Of a stretch of DNA of 35,164 bases, positions 11,952 to 20,349 are shown in pieces. Under the pieces are notes generated by a model. The model was not told where the DNA came from and made no database searches. It was given only the letters and a program-made list of their open reading frames with translations. Both the position numbers and the translations under genes were made by a program. Positions within the stretch are counted from its first letter, which is position 1; the number at the start of each line of letters is the position of its first letter. Source of the DNA: a virus; the IMG/VR virus record IMGVR_UViG_3300022847_000012, positions 1 to 35,164 of that record; one strand, given 5' to 3'.

Positions 11952-12418
11952 GGGATGAATCTTTGAACGACGTGCCGACACCACTCGAGCAGACCACTGA
12001 TCGTCTCATCCAGCAATGGCTGCGAGAGATTAACTACTCGGACGACTCCTATGGGGCCAATGGCTATGCCGGCGAAGCGCTGGCGATTACCGAGACGCGT
12101 AACCATCGATCGCGTTCACGATCGGGTAGAGACGAGGTTGGGAGTACTCGCGTTCATGCAACCGAGACCAGGGGAGGCCGGTCCAGCAAGATTTCTATAA
12201 GCATGTCGTCTATCCGCATGGAGGCAACGATGTCCAAGCTGCTGCGAGTTAATTCGCCAGCCTATACAGCGGTCTGTTTGCATTATGCGGGTGTCAGCTA
12301 TCGCAACATCGCGCTTGAGTTACGCTGCAGTCATGAGTACGCACGTCGCTACAAGCAATCCGGATTCGATATGGTCTTGATGGACGTGGCTGAATTTCCT
12401 AGCGAATTCACAACATGA
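11948..12418 (+). CDS. Q-like late gene regulator (sigma-70 region 4-like HTH)
   Basis: This 156-residue protein is the last gene of the early operon, just before a terminator and the lysis genes. Residues ~97-140 (NSPAYTAVCLHYAGVSYRNIALELRCSHEYARRYKQSGF) match the HTH found in phage late regulators annotated as antiterminator-like. The N-terminal WLREINYSDDSYGANGY also fits that group. An Arg/Ser-rich central segment is unusual. Its expected role is to let RNA polymerase pass the terminator at 12481. Confidence 0.65.
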   Translation: MRDESLNDVPTPLEQTTDRLIQQWLREINYSDDSYGANGYAGEALAITETRNHRSRSRSGRDEVGSTRVHATETRGGRSSKISISMSSIRMEATMSKLLRVNSPAYTAVCLHYAGVSYRNIALELRCSHEYARRYKQSGFDMVLMDVAEFPSEFTT

Positions 12419-12422
12419 CCCC

Positions 12423-12434
12423 TTGACGTGTCAA
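12423..12434. promoter_or_regulatory. Inverted repeat upstream of the lysis terminator
   Basis: TTGAC-GT-GTCAA lies directly after the Q-like gene, followed by a TTGCCA direct repeat (12452-12468). It is a possible recognition site for the late regulator; no clear -35/-10 pair is seen. Confidence 0.3.
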
Positions 12435-12480
12435 CAGGTTTTATGCAAAAGTTGCCACAATTGCCAAAGCTAACAATCCG

Positions 12481-12505
12481 AAACCCGCTTCCTGCGGGTT
12501 TTTTT
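12481..12505 (+). terminator. Intrinsic terminator between late regulator and lysis genes
   Basis: CCCGC-TTCCT-GCGGG with flanking AAA/TTT pairs is followed by seven T residues. It sits where lambda has tR', the target of Q antitermination, and would stop early transcripts before the holin gene. Confidence 0.85.
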
Positions 12506-12521
12506 ATGCCTGGGATAAAAG

Positions 12522-12863
12522 ATGAGCGATGCTCTAAGAGAGATGTGGGTGCAAATAAGCGCCTATATTTGGTTCATCATGCTTGCCTGTTTCGGCGGAC
12601 TGGCTAACTACCTCAGCAAAGTAAGAGCAAACAATCAGAAGTCTTTTAGTTTAGTCGAGCTGCTCGGCGAGTTTGTTCTGTCCGGATTCGCTGGTCTGAT
12701 GACGGCTTTCTTCTGCATAGACGTGGGTTTCTCTTTTGAAATGACAGCAGCAGCTGCAGGCGTCGCTGGTCACATGGGCGGCAGAGGCGTGTATCTCATG
12801 GAGCAAGCATTGTTGTCGCGGCTACAACAGCAACCAAAACCCCGAAAAGACGAGGAAAGTTGA
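12522..12863 (+). CDS. Holin (LydA-like)
   Basis: This 113-residue protein has three hydrophobic segments: YIWFIMLACFGGLANYL (~15-31), LLGEFVLSGFAGLMTAFFC (~47-65) and MTAAAAGVAGHMGG (~75-88). A short charged tail (KPRKDEES) follows. This is the shape of phage holins of the LydA/Phage_holin_3 type. It would form the inner-membrane hole or pinhole that triggers lysis. It is followed one base later by the endolysin gene. Confidence 0.8.
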   Translation: MSDALREMWVQISAYIWFIMLACFGGLANYLSKVRANNQKSFSLVELLGEFVLSGFAGLMTAFFCIDVGFSFEMTAAAAGVAGHMGGRGVYLMEQALLSRLQQQPKPRKDEES

Positions 12864-12864
12864 A

Positions 12865-13470
12865 ATGAGACCCATTTATTTACTGTTAATGCTTGTTGCA
12901 TTCGCTCTACCGACACAGGCACAGGAGTCCGATGTGTTTAATCCGATTCAGTTTAAGAACCACATCGTCGTGCCTACCCTGGACGCGATGAATGAAGTAT
13001 TTCCAGGATCTAACAATCCTGCCGCCGTAAACCTGATGATCGGTATTGCCTACCACGAATCAAAGGGCGGCACGTATCTGCGCCAGGTTGGTAACAGCGG
13101 AGGCGTGGTGCTGGATGGTGGATTAGGCATCTATCAAGTCGAAGCCGAGACGCACACCAGTATCTATGAGCACTATTTGCGCTATGACGAGAACCGGATG
13201 GCATACGCCAAGTCGCTGCTGCCTGTTGGCGCTGTCAAACGAATAACGGTCGATGCGTATGAGCTAGACCACGAAGCGCTCGTGCGTGACCTTCAATACG
13301 CCACATTCGTCGCTAGAGTGCTGATCTATAAAAGCTCGTTCCATTGGCCAGAGGATCCCCGCGACGTTAGAGCCCTTGCCAAGATATGGGACGAAAAGTA
13401 CAACCGCAATCCGAGGGCCGGACACGTCCACCAATACGTGAACGACTTTCCTCGCTCGGTGCTGGGATGA
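12865..13470 (+). CDS. Secreted endolysin, lytic-transglycosylase-like
   Basis: This 201-residue protein starts with a Sec signal (LLLMLVAFALPTQA, likely cut after residue 19). IAYHESKGGTYLRQVG places Glu65 as the probable catalytic acid, and LGIYQVEAETH matches the Gly-(Leu/Ile)-(Tyr/Phe)-Gln-x-Glu motif of SLT-like phage lysins. The C-terminal AKIWDEKYNRN also fits that group. It would cleave peptidoglycan glycan strands. Sec export means the holin may only depolarise the membrane. AGGAAAG precedes the ATG, and the gene overlaps the next by four bases. Confidence 0.75.
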   Translation: MRPIYLLLMLVAFALPTQAQESDVFNPIQFKNHIVVPTLDAMNEVFPGSNNPAAVNLMIGIAYHESKGGTYLRQVGNSGGVVLDGGLGIYQVEAETHTSIYEHYLRYDENRMAYAKSLLPVGAVKRITVDAYELDHEALVRDLQYATFVARVLIYKSSFHWPEDPRDVRALAKIWDEKYNRNPRAGHVHQYVNDFPRSVLG

Positions 13471-14003
13471 GCATATCCCTTGCCTTGGGGCTGCTGCAGT
13501 TCGCCCCTAAACTCGTCAGCCTGTTTGGTTCTGATAGCGGATCGAAAGTATCCGCTCTGGCTGAAACAGTCGCAAACGTCGCGAGGACGGTCACTGGCAA
13601 GGATGACCTGAGCGACGCGACTGAAGCACTAAAGGCGGATCCACAGCTCGCCTACCAGTTTCAAATAGCCGTCATGGAGAACGAGACGGTGCTCGAGCGG
13701 CTTGATGAGCAATCACGCCAGCGTGCCTCTGACCAGTATCAAAAGACCGGCCACAAGCAAGCAGACAAGATTGCTGATCATGTTGTTAAGTACAACCTCC
13801 CAACGATCGTGGGGCTTGTGGTGGCCAATGCTGGCGCTGTTTGGTTTCTCGGTGAGAAGGGTACGCTGATCGCTATTGTCTCCAACCTAATCGGTGTCGT
13901 TATAGGACAGCTGCTGCAGGAGCGGCAGTCGGTGATCTCGTTCTTCTTCGGCTCTAGCCTCGGCAGTAAGCAGAAGGGTGTGCAGCTAAAAGGTAAGGAG
14001 TAA
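13467..14003 (+). CDS. 3TM-type holin/membrane protein
   Basis: The ATG at 13467 (178 aa) overlaps the endolysin stop (ATGA). A weak N-terminal hydrophobic stretch is followed by a soluble helical region. Two strong membrane segments come next, at about 114-128 (LPTIVGLVVANAGAVWFL) and 134-148 (LIAIVSNLIGVVIGQLL). This fits the 3TM_holin family described for gene-transfer-agent and phage release. It may be a second holin or an antiholin. No spanin-like gene is visible nearby. Confidence 0.7.
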   Translation: MSISLALGLLQFAPKLVSLFGSDSGSKVSALAETVANVARTVTGKDDLSDATEALKADPQLAYQFQIAVMENETVLERLDEQSRQRASDQYQKTGHKQADKIADHVVKYNLPTIVGLVVANAGAVWFLGEKGTLIAIVSNLIGVVIGQLLQERQSVISFFFGSSLGSKQKGVQLKGKE

Positions 14004-14007
14004 TCCG

Positions 14008-14595
14008 GTGACGTTCTCTGTTAAGCATGACCTCGATCGATTAGAGCGAAAGCTTTATGGCTTTGAGAAAACGCTGATGAAGAAGGCCGCACCGCAGGCG
14101 CTTAACCGCACGATGAAGACGGTCAACAGCAGGGTGGTTAAGGCTATCTCGTCGGAGACAAACATCAAGCAGAAGGATGTCAGGGCTAGCCTGGATATCA
14201 GTAAGGCGTCTGTCAGATCACTCCGGTCGATACTTAACTCTCGGCGAGGCAAGGCGAGGAACCTTATTCACTTTGTTAGTCCATCACAGCGTAACGTGCA
14301 CACATTCCGTAAGCGTGTGAAGAAGGGCTTTAAGTACCCAGGCGTTAAGGCCAAAGCCTGGGGTAAGTCCAAGGTATATGAAGGCACGTTCATTGGTGTA
14401 GGTCGAGGCGGTAACATGCGCGTGTTCAGACGTACCAGCGCAGCCAGGCTACCGATCGAGAGTGTGTATGGCCCATCGCCGCGCCGGATGTTTGACTCAC
14501 CAAAGATCGTTCGAGTGATGAAAATTGCGGTGGCAGAAAGGTTTCCAATTGAGCTCAATGCCGCAATTAACAACCAAATCAGACGAATGAAATGA
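14008..14595 (+). CDS. Minor tail protein Z-like (GPZ)
   Basis: This 195-residue protein starts at GTG with AAGGAG seven bases upstream. The very basic sequence with KAAPQALNRTMKTVNSRVVK, SETNIKQKDVRASL and FIGVGRGGNMRVFRR resembles the prophage minor tail protein Z family, which takes part in tail completion. In lambda, Z sits between FII and U. Here it lies between lysis and fibre genes, far from the FII- and U-like genes at 26560-27325. Confidence 0.7.
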   Translation: MTFSVKHDLDRLERKLYGFEKTLMKKAAPQALNRTMKTVNSRVVKAISSETNIKQKDVRASLDISKASVRSLRSILNSRRGKARNLIHFVSPSQRNVHTFRKRVKKGFKYPGVKAKAWGKSKVYEGTFIGVGRGGNMRVFRRTSAARLPIESVYGPSPRRMFDSPKIVRVMKIAVAERFPIELNAAINNQIRRMK

Positions 14596-14617
14596 CCACT
14601 GTCACGAGCACTATCAA

Positions 14618-15439
14618 ATGACTGCTAGGACACTGACAGTTGCATTGGCGGATCTTGCATTGGCGGACGCTGAAGGGTTAAACGTCGAGGTCGCGCTAGT
14701 CTCTGCCGACCACACTGCTTCGAAAACCATCGTCGCGAGCATTGTCACCGCCACCACTAATGCCAGTGGTATCGCGACATTCCAGCTCCAGCCTAATTCG
14801 ACTGGCACCCAGGACTCGCGGTATCGCGTTCGAGTTCACTCAAAGCGAGGCGAGGTGGTCGTTGATGAACTGATTCAGATGCAGGATCAGGATGCCACTT
14901 TAAATTCATTGGTGTCGGCGGTCGCGGTCGAGACACCAGGCGCATCTGCGATCAATGCGGCTGCTGCTGCTACCAGTGCAAGTGAGGCGAGCGCGTCTGC
15001 TGCATTAACAGAGGCTGACGCTGCCGCCACCGCCGCTGACGTTCTTCTGACTAACGCAGACGCAGCATCAACCGCTGCCGATGTGATTACAACAAACGCG
15101 GATGTGGTGCTGACTAACGCAGACGCAGCGTCAACTGCGGCCGATGTGATTACGACCAATGCGGATGCCATTGCTACCGCAGCAGACGCAGTATCAACCG
15201 CGGCGGATCTTGCGCTGACTAACGCTGACGTCGTGGAGACAAATGCGGATGTCTTGCTGACTAACGCAGACGCGGTATCAACCGCAGCGGATGTTGTTCT
15301 AGCGGCTGAGTCCGAAGCTGCAGCAGCTGCTTCATGGGCCAATATCGAAGCGCAGGTGACGATACCCTTTGTTCAAATGGCAACGTCGTTGCTGAATCAA
15401 AATGAGCGATTCGTCGCAGAACACGGGTTTGAAGAATGA
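14618..15439 (+). CDS. Tail fibre protein with heptad-repeat stalk
   Basis: In this 273-residue protein, residues 1-90 form a beta-rich domain (a GIATFQLQPNSTG-like Ig/collar region). Residues 110-240 are Ala-rich, including 14 consecutive heptads of the form (A/N)AD-xxx-T at 132-229, which should make a long trimeric coiled coil. The C-terminus is short and helical. It overlaps the next fibre gene by four bases. No good ribosome-binding site precedes the ATG. Likely a side-fibre or adaptor subunit. Confidence 0.7.
   Translation: MTARTLTVALADLALADAEGLNVEVALVSADHTASKTIVASIVTATTNASGIATFQLQPNSTGTQDSRYRVRVHSKRGEVVVDELIQMQDQDATLNSLVSAVAVETPGASAINAAAAATSASEASASAALTEADAAATAADVLLTNADAASTAADVITTNADVVLTNADAASTAADVITTNADAIATAADAVSTAADLALTNADVVETNADVLLTNADAVSTAADVVLAAESEAAAAASWANIEAQVTIPFVQMATSLLNQNERFVAEHGFEE
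15011..15304 (+). repeat. 21-bp (heptad) tandem repeats in the fibre gene
   Basis: Fourteen in-frame 21-bp units encode EADAAAT, AADVLLT, NADAAST, AADVITT and variants. Units such as those encoding NADAAST-AADVITT recur almost unchanged at the DNA level, which points to slippage or duplication. Confidence 0.8.
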
Positions 15440-18036
15440 CTATAGAAACAGAGGTAGCAGCACTAACAACAGCCGCCGATGCGCTGACTGAATCGGTTAA
15501 CGAGAAGAAGGCCACTCTGGATGCGTCCACGACTGCGGCATCAAACTCTGCGTCTGCTTCGGCAACGTCAGCGGCTGAGGCCCTGGCTAGTAAGAATTTA
15601 GCCGATACCGCAAAGTCGGCTGCTGAGACTGCACAGTCTGGCGCTGAGACTGCTGAATCGAACGCAGTAGCAGTCGTTACCGGTGGCACGGCTACGCTCA
15701 CCCCTGAAGCTGGCAAGATCCCTCTGGCTGGTGCTGACGGCAAGATTGCCAACGCTTGGCTTAAACAAGAACTTGATGCGATTGATGCGTCTATTGCCGA
15801 TACTGCGGTTGACGTTTTTATTTACGACACAACCAAAGACTCAGACGGCGGTGCATGGAGAAAACGATGCCAGGGTAAGAGTTGGTACAACGAGACTCTG
15901 GGTACTGCAACTCGCGGCAGTCGTCGGGAGTTTCCTGCGGTGGCAATTATTGTAGTAGAGGCTGCCAGGGTAACTATCTACGACGGTGACGATGAAACTA
16001 TGCCGATGTGGCTGGTATTTGTGGCAGGTGCTGGAGCATCATTATCAAGGGCTGCATACCATCTAGATGGTTACGCCCTACCAGTAAAGTGTGCCGCGAT
16101 GCTTAATGGAAAGCTCGCTGTAGGCCTCACTAATACGGTTCCTTACAGCAAGCCACTGTCAGTTATTGATTTCCTCTCCGACAGCCATTTAGGGTACTCA
16201 GTAGTTTCGGACAGTGTGCATAATATTGCCAACCGACACACATGGAACTCAAGTGATAATTTTAAGTCCACTAGCCATGATCTAATGGTCGCCGCACCTT
16301 CCACAGTCAACGATGTAGCCATGACCGTCTTACCCAATGCGCCTATTGATAACGAAACAGGTTTGCCTATTCCCACGATTGCGGTTGCTACCAATGGTGG
16401 TGTATCGATAATCAAACATGATGGCAGTGTTGTTGACATTGTGCATACCGCAGGGGGGCAAGATGACGCCACACATGTATGGTTTGTAGGTGAGGATATT
16501 GGGTATGTACAGGACACTTTCGGCGCTCGTTTTGCCTTGATATCCGCTATGCCTGATGCAGACCTCGCCCTATCCGCCGCCTACTATGGGACAGTGTTTA
16601 CTAGAGCTAGGAACTATTTTACCGCCTACCATTGGGCATACGGAGGAAACCTTTGGCTACACGATGGTTTAGGTAAAACTATAGAAGCAGTCGCTTTTCC
16701 TGCATTTGGTTTATCAGATGGTGTATCGATAGTTGATGAAAATATAGAAGCGCCCTCGGAGGGCATGGCTGTTCAAATTAATACAGACTACAACACCGGC
16801 TGGATGGTAGGCGACATCAAACTCGCAGCACTATCAAGCAACGTAGCTGAGTCGTTGGTCGGTGGCGAACTGGTTACTAACGGTGATTTTGCTGATGACA
16901 TTATTGGCTGGACGGATATAAGTGAGGGTACAGGGTCTACGTCATGGGGCGCGACAGGTATCATAAAACTGACCACAGGGGTAGACACTGCTAATGAAGG
17001 TATGACCTACCAGGAAGTTCCTACAGTTATTGGTAAGTCTTACACCATTACAGTTTCCGGTAAGGTTGGAGTTAGTATTGTTCAAGTCGGGACTGCTAGC
17101 ACTAATAACTCATATTTCCAGAGCGCTAACGACGATGATGATGTTAGCTACACATTTACAGCCGCTGCCGCTTCTGTTTTTGTAACCCTAAGAAACTTAA
17201 GCAATACGAACAATACATCAAGCATCTCATTTTTATCTGTCCGCCTTGTCGACCCTGACCGCTCAGTCAACGCCAATGGCCTAGCAGTACACGGCACGAT
17301 CACGAAAGCTGCTGTGGCTACTGGTGCTGATCTGATGGGTTACTCTGGTTTCAGTGCAAGCAACTACCTTGAGCAGCCTTACAATAGTGATCTTGATTTT
17401 GGGACGGGTGATTTCTGTTACATGGGGTGGTTTGTTGATTTTGGTGGAGCAAGCGCAGTCTCTGGTACAGGGTTTATCAGCAGAGGTATTACTGATGCTG
17501 GTGGCGCTAGATTCATGCCCCGATTGAATAGTGATGAAACGATAACCTTGTATACAGAAAGCGGTTCCACTGCATGGGCATCACCCATTCCTCTTGGCAA
17601 CACATTTATCTGCTTCGTGAGAAAAGATGGTGTGATGTACCAGTATATTAATGGGGTTCTTAAGCAGACTACGGCGTTGGCTGATAGCTTTACTCTCGAT
17701 TCTGCTGTACTCCGAGTCGGTAAAGCTCTAACTGGCTGGGCTGAGTTTCCTGATGGTTTGGCGCTTTGGCGGGCTAGTGCTACAGCCCCCTCAGCAGATC
17801 AGATCGCCAAGATATATCGCGATGAGCTACCACTCTTTCAAGAAAACGCACAAGCAACCTTGTACGGTTCATCTGATTCTGTAACAGCACTGGCTTATGA
17901 CGAGGACACTGAATTGCTTCATGTAGGTACGTCAGCAGGCCGCTCAGTGTTTGATGGTTTACAGCGAGTAGACAATACAACGGTCGCTGTGACGACAGCT
18001 ATAGCAGCCAGTGATGGCATGGTGGTGGAGCAATAA
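15436..18036 (+). CDS. Large tail fibre/adhesin with carbohydrate-binding and LamG-like domains
   Basis: In this 866-residue protein, residues 1-85 are Ala/Ser-rich coiled coil that continues the stalk of the preceding gene, and 90-470 is a beta-rich domain. A region from about 480 (LVGGELVTNGDFADDIIGWTDIS) matches the start of CBM4/9-like carbohydrate-binding modules. The region from ~650 (YLEQPYNSDLDFGTGDF, then FICFVRKDGVMYQYINGV) matches a LamG/concanavalin-type domain. It probably binds host surface sugars. TAA at 18034-18036 overlaps the leader of the next gene. Confidence 0.75.
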   Translation: MTIETEVAALTTAADALTESVNEKKATLDASTTAASNSASASATSAAEALASKNLADTAKSAAETAQSGAETAESNAVAVVTGGTATLTPEAGKIPLAGADGKIANAWLKQELDAIDASIADTAVDVFIYDTTKDSDGGAWRKRCQGKSWYNETLGTATRGSRREFPAVAIIVVEAARVTIYDGDDETMPMWLVFVAGAGASLSRAAYHLDGYALPVKCAAMLNGKLAVGLTNTVPYSKPLSVIDFLSDSHLGYSVVSDSVHNIANRHTWNSSDNFKSTSHDLMVAAPSTVNDVAMTVLPNAPIDNETGLPIPTIAVATNGGVSIIKHDGSVVDIVHTAGGQDDATHVWFVGEDIGYVQDTFGARFALISAMPDADLALSAAYYGTVFTRARNYFTAYHWAYGGNLWLHDGLGKTIEAVAFPAFGLSDGVSIVDENIEAPSEGMAVQINTDYNTGWMVGDIKLAALSSNVAESLVGGELVTNGDFADDIIGWTDISEGTGSTSWGATGIIKLTTGVDTANEGMTYQEVPTVIGKSYTITVSGKVGVSIVQVGTASTNNSYFQSANDDDDVSYTFTAAAASVFVTLRNLSNTNNTSSISFLSVRLVDPDRSVNANGLAVHGTITKAAVATGADLMGYSGFSASNYLEQPYNSDLDFGTGDFCYMGWFVDFGGASAVSGTGFISRGITDAGGARFMPRLNSDETITLYTESGSTAWASPIPLGNTFICFVRKDGVMYQYINGVLKQTTALADSFTLDSAVLRVGKALTGWAEFPDGLALWRASATAPSADQIAKIYRDELPLFQENAQATLYGSSDSVTALAYDEDTELLHVGTSAGRSVFDGLQRVDNTTVAVTTAIAASDGMVVEQ

Positions 18037-18037
18037 T

Positions 18038-18673
18038 ATGACTGTCTTGGTAAGCAAACCAGTAATCAATATCCGTGAGAAGTTAACTGCTCTTAAAGCC
18101 CAATGTGGTTATGAGGAGCAGCAGTTTTACTTTGATAACCTACTAACAAATGGGGGTTTTGATTCAGACACGATCTGGACAAAGGGTACAGATTGGACTA
18201 TTGCGTCAGGCGTGGCGACAAAGGCAGCGGGTGCTGTAGCGCAACTGACTCAACCAAGTGTCGCTATTATTGGGGTTAATTACCGATCTACCTACACGCT
18301 ATCAAATTATACTGGGTCTGGTTCATTCAGGGCGCGTCTAGGATCTGGCTCAGTCGGTCAAAGTGTGGCAGCGAATGGCACTTATATTGATGAGATACCT
18401 GCGGCTCATGTTGATTATGCCATTCAAGCAGTGAACAGCAGCTGTGGCGCAAACATAGATGACACGTCGCTATTTTTGTCAGATGGTACCGATGTCGTTC
18501 ACTACCTCCCGAGAGGCTGGCTACCAACTCAAGTATTCGTCGATGGCCTGCTCCTTCGAGAGGGTGTCAGCGACGATTACACCGTCCATAGCAATGGCTT
18601 CGATACTTGGATTAAACCCGCTGTAGCACCTACCGCTGCAACACAGACCTGCATCATTGGAGTACGCGCATGA
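18038..18673 (+). CDS. Tail-associated protein with CBM-like module
   Basis: The ATG at 18038 (211 aa) has GGAG at good distance; the frame extends upstream to 18011 inside the previous gene. NLLTNGGFDSDTIWTKGTDW at about residues 34-53 resembles the CBM4/9-like start in the preceding fibre protein. The C-terminus has TQVFVDGLLLREGVSDDYTV, a pattern common in phage fibre-tip proteins. It overlaps the next gene by four bases. Confidence 0.65.
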   Translation: MTVLVSKPVINIREKLTALKAQCGYEEQQFYFDNLLTNGGFDSDTIWTKGTDWTIASGVATKAAGAVAQLTQPSVAIIGVNYRSTYTLSNYTGSGSFRARLGSGSVGQSVAANGTYIDEIPAAHVDYAIQAVNSSCGANIDDTSLFLSDGTDVVHYLPRGWLPTQVFVDGLLLREGVSDDYTVHSNGFDTWIKPAVAPTAATQTCIIGVRA

Positions 18674-19209
18674 ACTTTATAGCGAAGGGTGATGTGCCTA
18701 TGTCCGGTGAGCAATTGAACCGGCGTACTCAGGCTTATATCAATCGTGATTGGCCAGAGTGGAAGCGCGAGCGATCTATTAGACTGGCTGATGGTAAATT
18801 CGATACCTACATGGTTGGCATCAGTGCTAACGATGATGCTAATAGAGCAGCCAACTCATTCAATGGGAGTCTCGTTGCCTACAAGAACGCAGTCGCTCGC
18901 CTTGAGCGCTATGTGTTGGCTGAGGGTCAGGATGAACTGATCGAGGACATCCCGACTGGTGAGCAAGAGTTTGATGAGGTGTCAGGGCAGATGGTCGATG
19001 TAACTCTCGCCACTGTCACCAAACAATTCATTGAACCGCTGCCGGCCACTGTCGAGGACACCACCTACGACGAGAACGGTGATCCCGTTGTATCTACTAT
19101 TTATAAACGACTCATTGTCCAGGACGCCGCTGAGCGTCTGAGCGCACAAGCGACTATCAATTCGACAAACCAAGAGGTTATTGACTGGGTTGCGGCTGAG
19201 AGTGCGTAA
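18670..19209 (+). CDS. Hypothetical tail-region protein
   Basis: This 179-residue protein starts in an ATGA overlap; an internal ATG at 18700 is the alternative. Helical and acidic (ERYVLAEGQDELIEDIPTGEQ), it ends in an Ala/Asn-rich helix. It may be a fibre-associated or assembly protein by position. No family recognised. Confidence 0.6.
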   Translation: MNFIAKGDVPMSGEQLNRRTQAYINRDWPEWKRERSIRLADGKFDTYMVGISANDDANRAANSFNGSLVAYKNAVARLERYVLAEGQDELIEDIPTGEQEFDEVSGQMVDVTLATVTKQFIEPLPATVEDTTYDENGDPVVSTIYKRLIVQDAAERLSAQATINSTNQEVIDWVAAESA

Positions 19210-19226
19210 ACAGCTAGGAGAGAATA

Positions 19227-19664
19227 ATGTCGCTATCTGTTGCTAACATCACGAGCTATCCGCGCATCACTCCACTGAAGGCTCTGGTTTATATTGGTAA
19301 GACGAACACCATCGAGCTGTCTGTTGACCGAGTTTATCCGGCGTCTCTCGCTGCAGTACAGGAGAAGTGGGCAGGGGTAACGCGAATGGTTCTTCATGTT
19401 GTGAGTCTAAGCAATGCAGGAGCCGCATCAGAGCTAATAGCGACAGCGGATACCGACGCTGACCCAGCGCTGATTGACTATAGTGAGGATGGTTTGTTGG
19501 GCTTGAATCTAGGCGGACTATTAACACTGGCCGGAGGAGTGATTCCAGAGGGTGAGTATCTAATGCGGCTCACCAAGTACAGCGGCTCAGTTCAGCATCA
19601 GATACTCCACGAGCAGACTCAGATCGCCAGGCTTCAATTCGTGAACGTAGATGAAGTCGGTTAA
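19227..19664 (+). CDS. Hypothetical protein, last gene before cos
   Basis: This 145-residue protein has GGAG upstream of the ATG. It has beta-rich sequence with GEYLMRLTKYSGSVQHQIL near the end. Unrecognised. It ends the fibre cluster and is followed by the non-coding cos region (19665-19806). Confidence 0.6.
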   Translation: MSLSVANITSYPRITPLKALVYIGKTNTIELSVDRVYPASLAAVQEKWAGVTRMVLHVVSLSNAGAASELIATADTDADPALIDYSEDGLLGLNLGGLLTLAGGVIPEGEYLMRLTKYSGSVQHQILHEQTQIARLQFVNVDEVG

Positions 19665-19686
19665 GCAAGCGATGCATGCCCTAAAA

Positions 19687-19752
19687 GGTACTCCCGGCGG
19701 GGTCTCCTTACGGGTGCGCGGCAGCGCAGAGTCTCGCTATTTATGAGAATTC
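19687..19752. other. Lambda-type cos site
   Basis: The 142-base gap before the small terminase gene aligns with the lambda cos region as I recall it. GGTACTCCCGGC resembles lambda cosQ (GGTCCTTTCCGG). TTACG at 19708-19712 precedes a GC-rich cosN core, and TCGCTATTTATGA follows at exactly the lambda spacing (21 bases after TTACG), then AATT and TTAAGG. By analogy the top strand is cut after 19712, leaving a 12-base overhang GGTGCGCGGCAG (19713-19724). cosB repeats were not identified. Confidence 0.75.
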
Positions 19753-19806
19753 TGTAGTTAAGGTTGTACTGTACGATTATCCCGAGAGCAATTTGTTGTA
19801 ACGCCA

Positions 19807-20349
19807 ATGCCAAAAAAGCCAGCCAAGCCAGAGAAACACTGGATAAACCGCAAGACTATGGTTGCCTCGTTAGGGATTTCTGGCGCAGCTTTTGATAAAT
19901 GGAAGGTACAACCAATAGAGCGGATAGGCCGAGAGGCATTTTTTACAGTTCAGGACGTTTTAAAGAACCGAATGGACCACAAATTGGCGCAGCTCGAATC
20001 CCGGAAAACCCCGATTGACGACGCTGACGGCGAAAAAATCAATCCTCTTTTGGAAAAGTCAAAGCTCGACCGTGAGAAGAGAATCGGGCAAGAACTTAAA
20101 AACGACACGACGAAAGGGAATCTTTTCCCATTGTCTGCCGGTCGCTATGTCTTCTCTCGGATCGGCGCGGAGATGGCGGCAGTACTAGAGTCGCTACCGG
20201 CCAAGATAAAGAGAGTCATGCCCAAAGTGACAGCGACTCAAATCAACGAGGTTAAAAAGGAAATTGCTAAAGCAAGAAACTCATGTGTCGACATTCCCGA
20301 TCGGCTCGATGAGTTCCTTGAAGAGTATTACGCCGAGACAGAGAAATAA
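19807..20349 (+). CDS. Terminase small subunit (Nu1-like)
   Basis: In this 180-residue protein, an N-terminal winged-helix region (NRKTMVASLGISGAAFDKW) binds cos, and a helical middle (LLEKSKLDREKRIGQELKN) precedes GRYVFSRIGAEMAAVLESLPAKI, typical of Nu1/terminase small subunits. It starts just after the cos site and overlaps the large-subunit gene. It would recognise cos and recruit the large subunit. Confidence 0.85.
   Translation: MPKKPAKPEKHWINRKTMVASLGISGAAFDKWKVQPIERIGREAFFTVQDVLKNRMDHKLAQLESRKTPIDDADGEKINPLLEKSKLDREKRIGQELKNDTTKGNLFPLSAGRYVFSRIGAEMAAVLESLPAKIKRVMPKVTATQINEVKKEIAKARNSCVDIPDRLDEFLEEYYAETEK

Noticed and set aside
12423-12446. Late promoter starting with TTGACG
   Set aside because: No -10 hexamer at 16-18 bases; the nearest TTATGC is only 12 bases away.
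14887-15752. Two long minus-strand ORFs opposite the fibre genes
   Set aside because: Ala/Ser-rich shadow frames caused by the 21-bp repeats and codon composition; they run against the operon.
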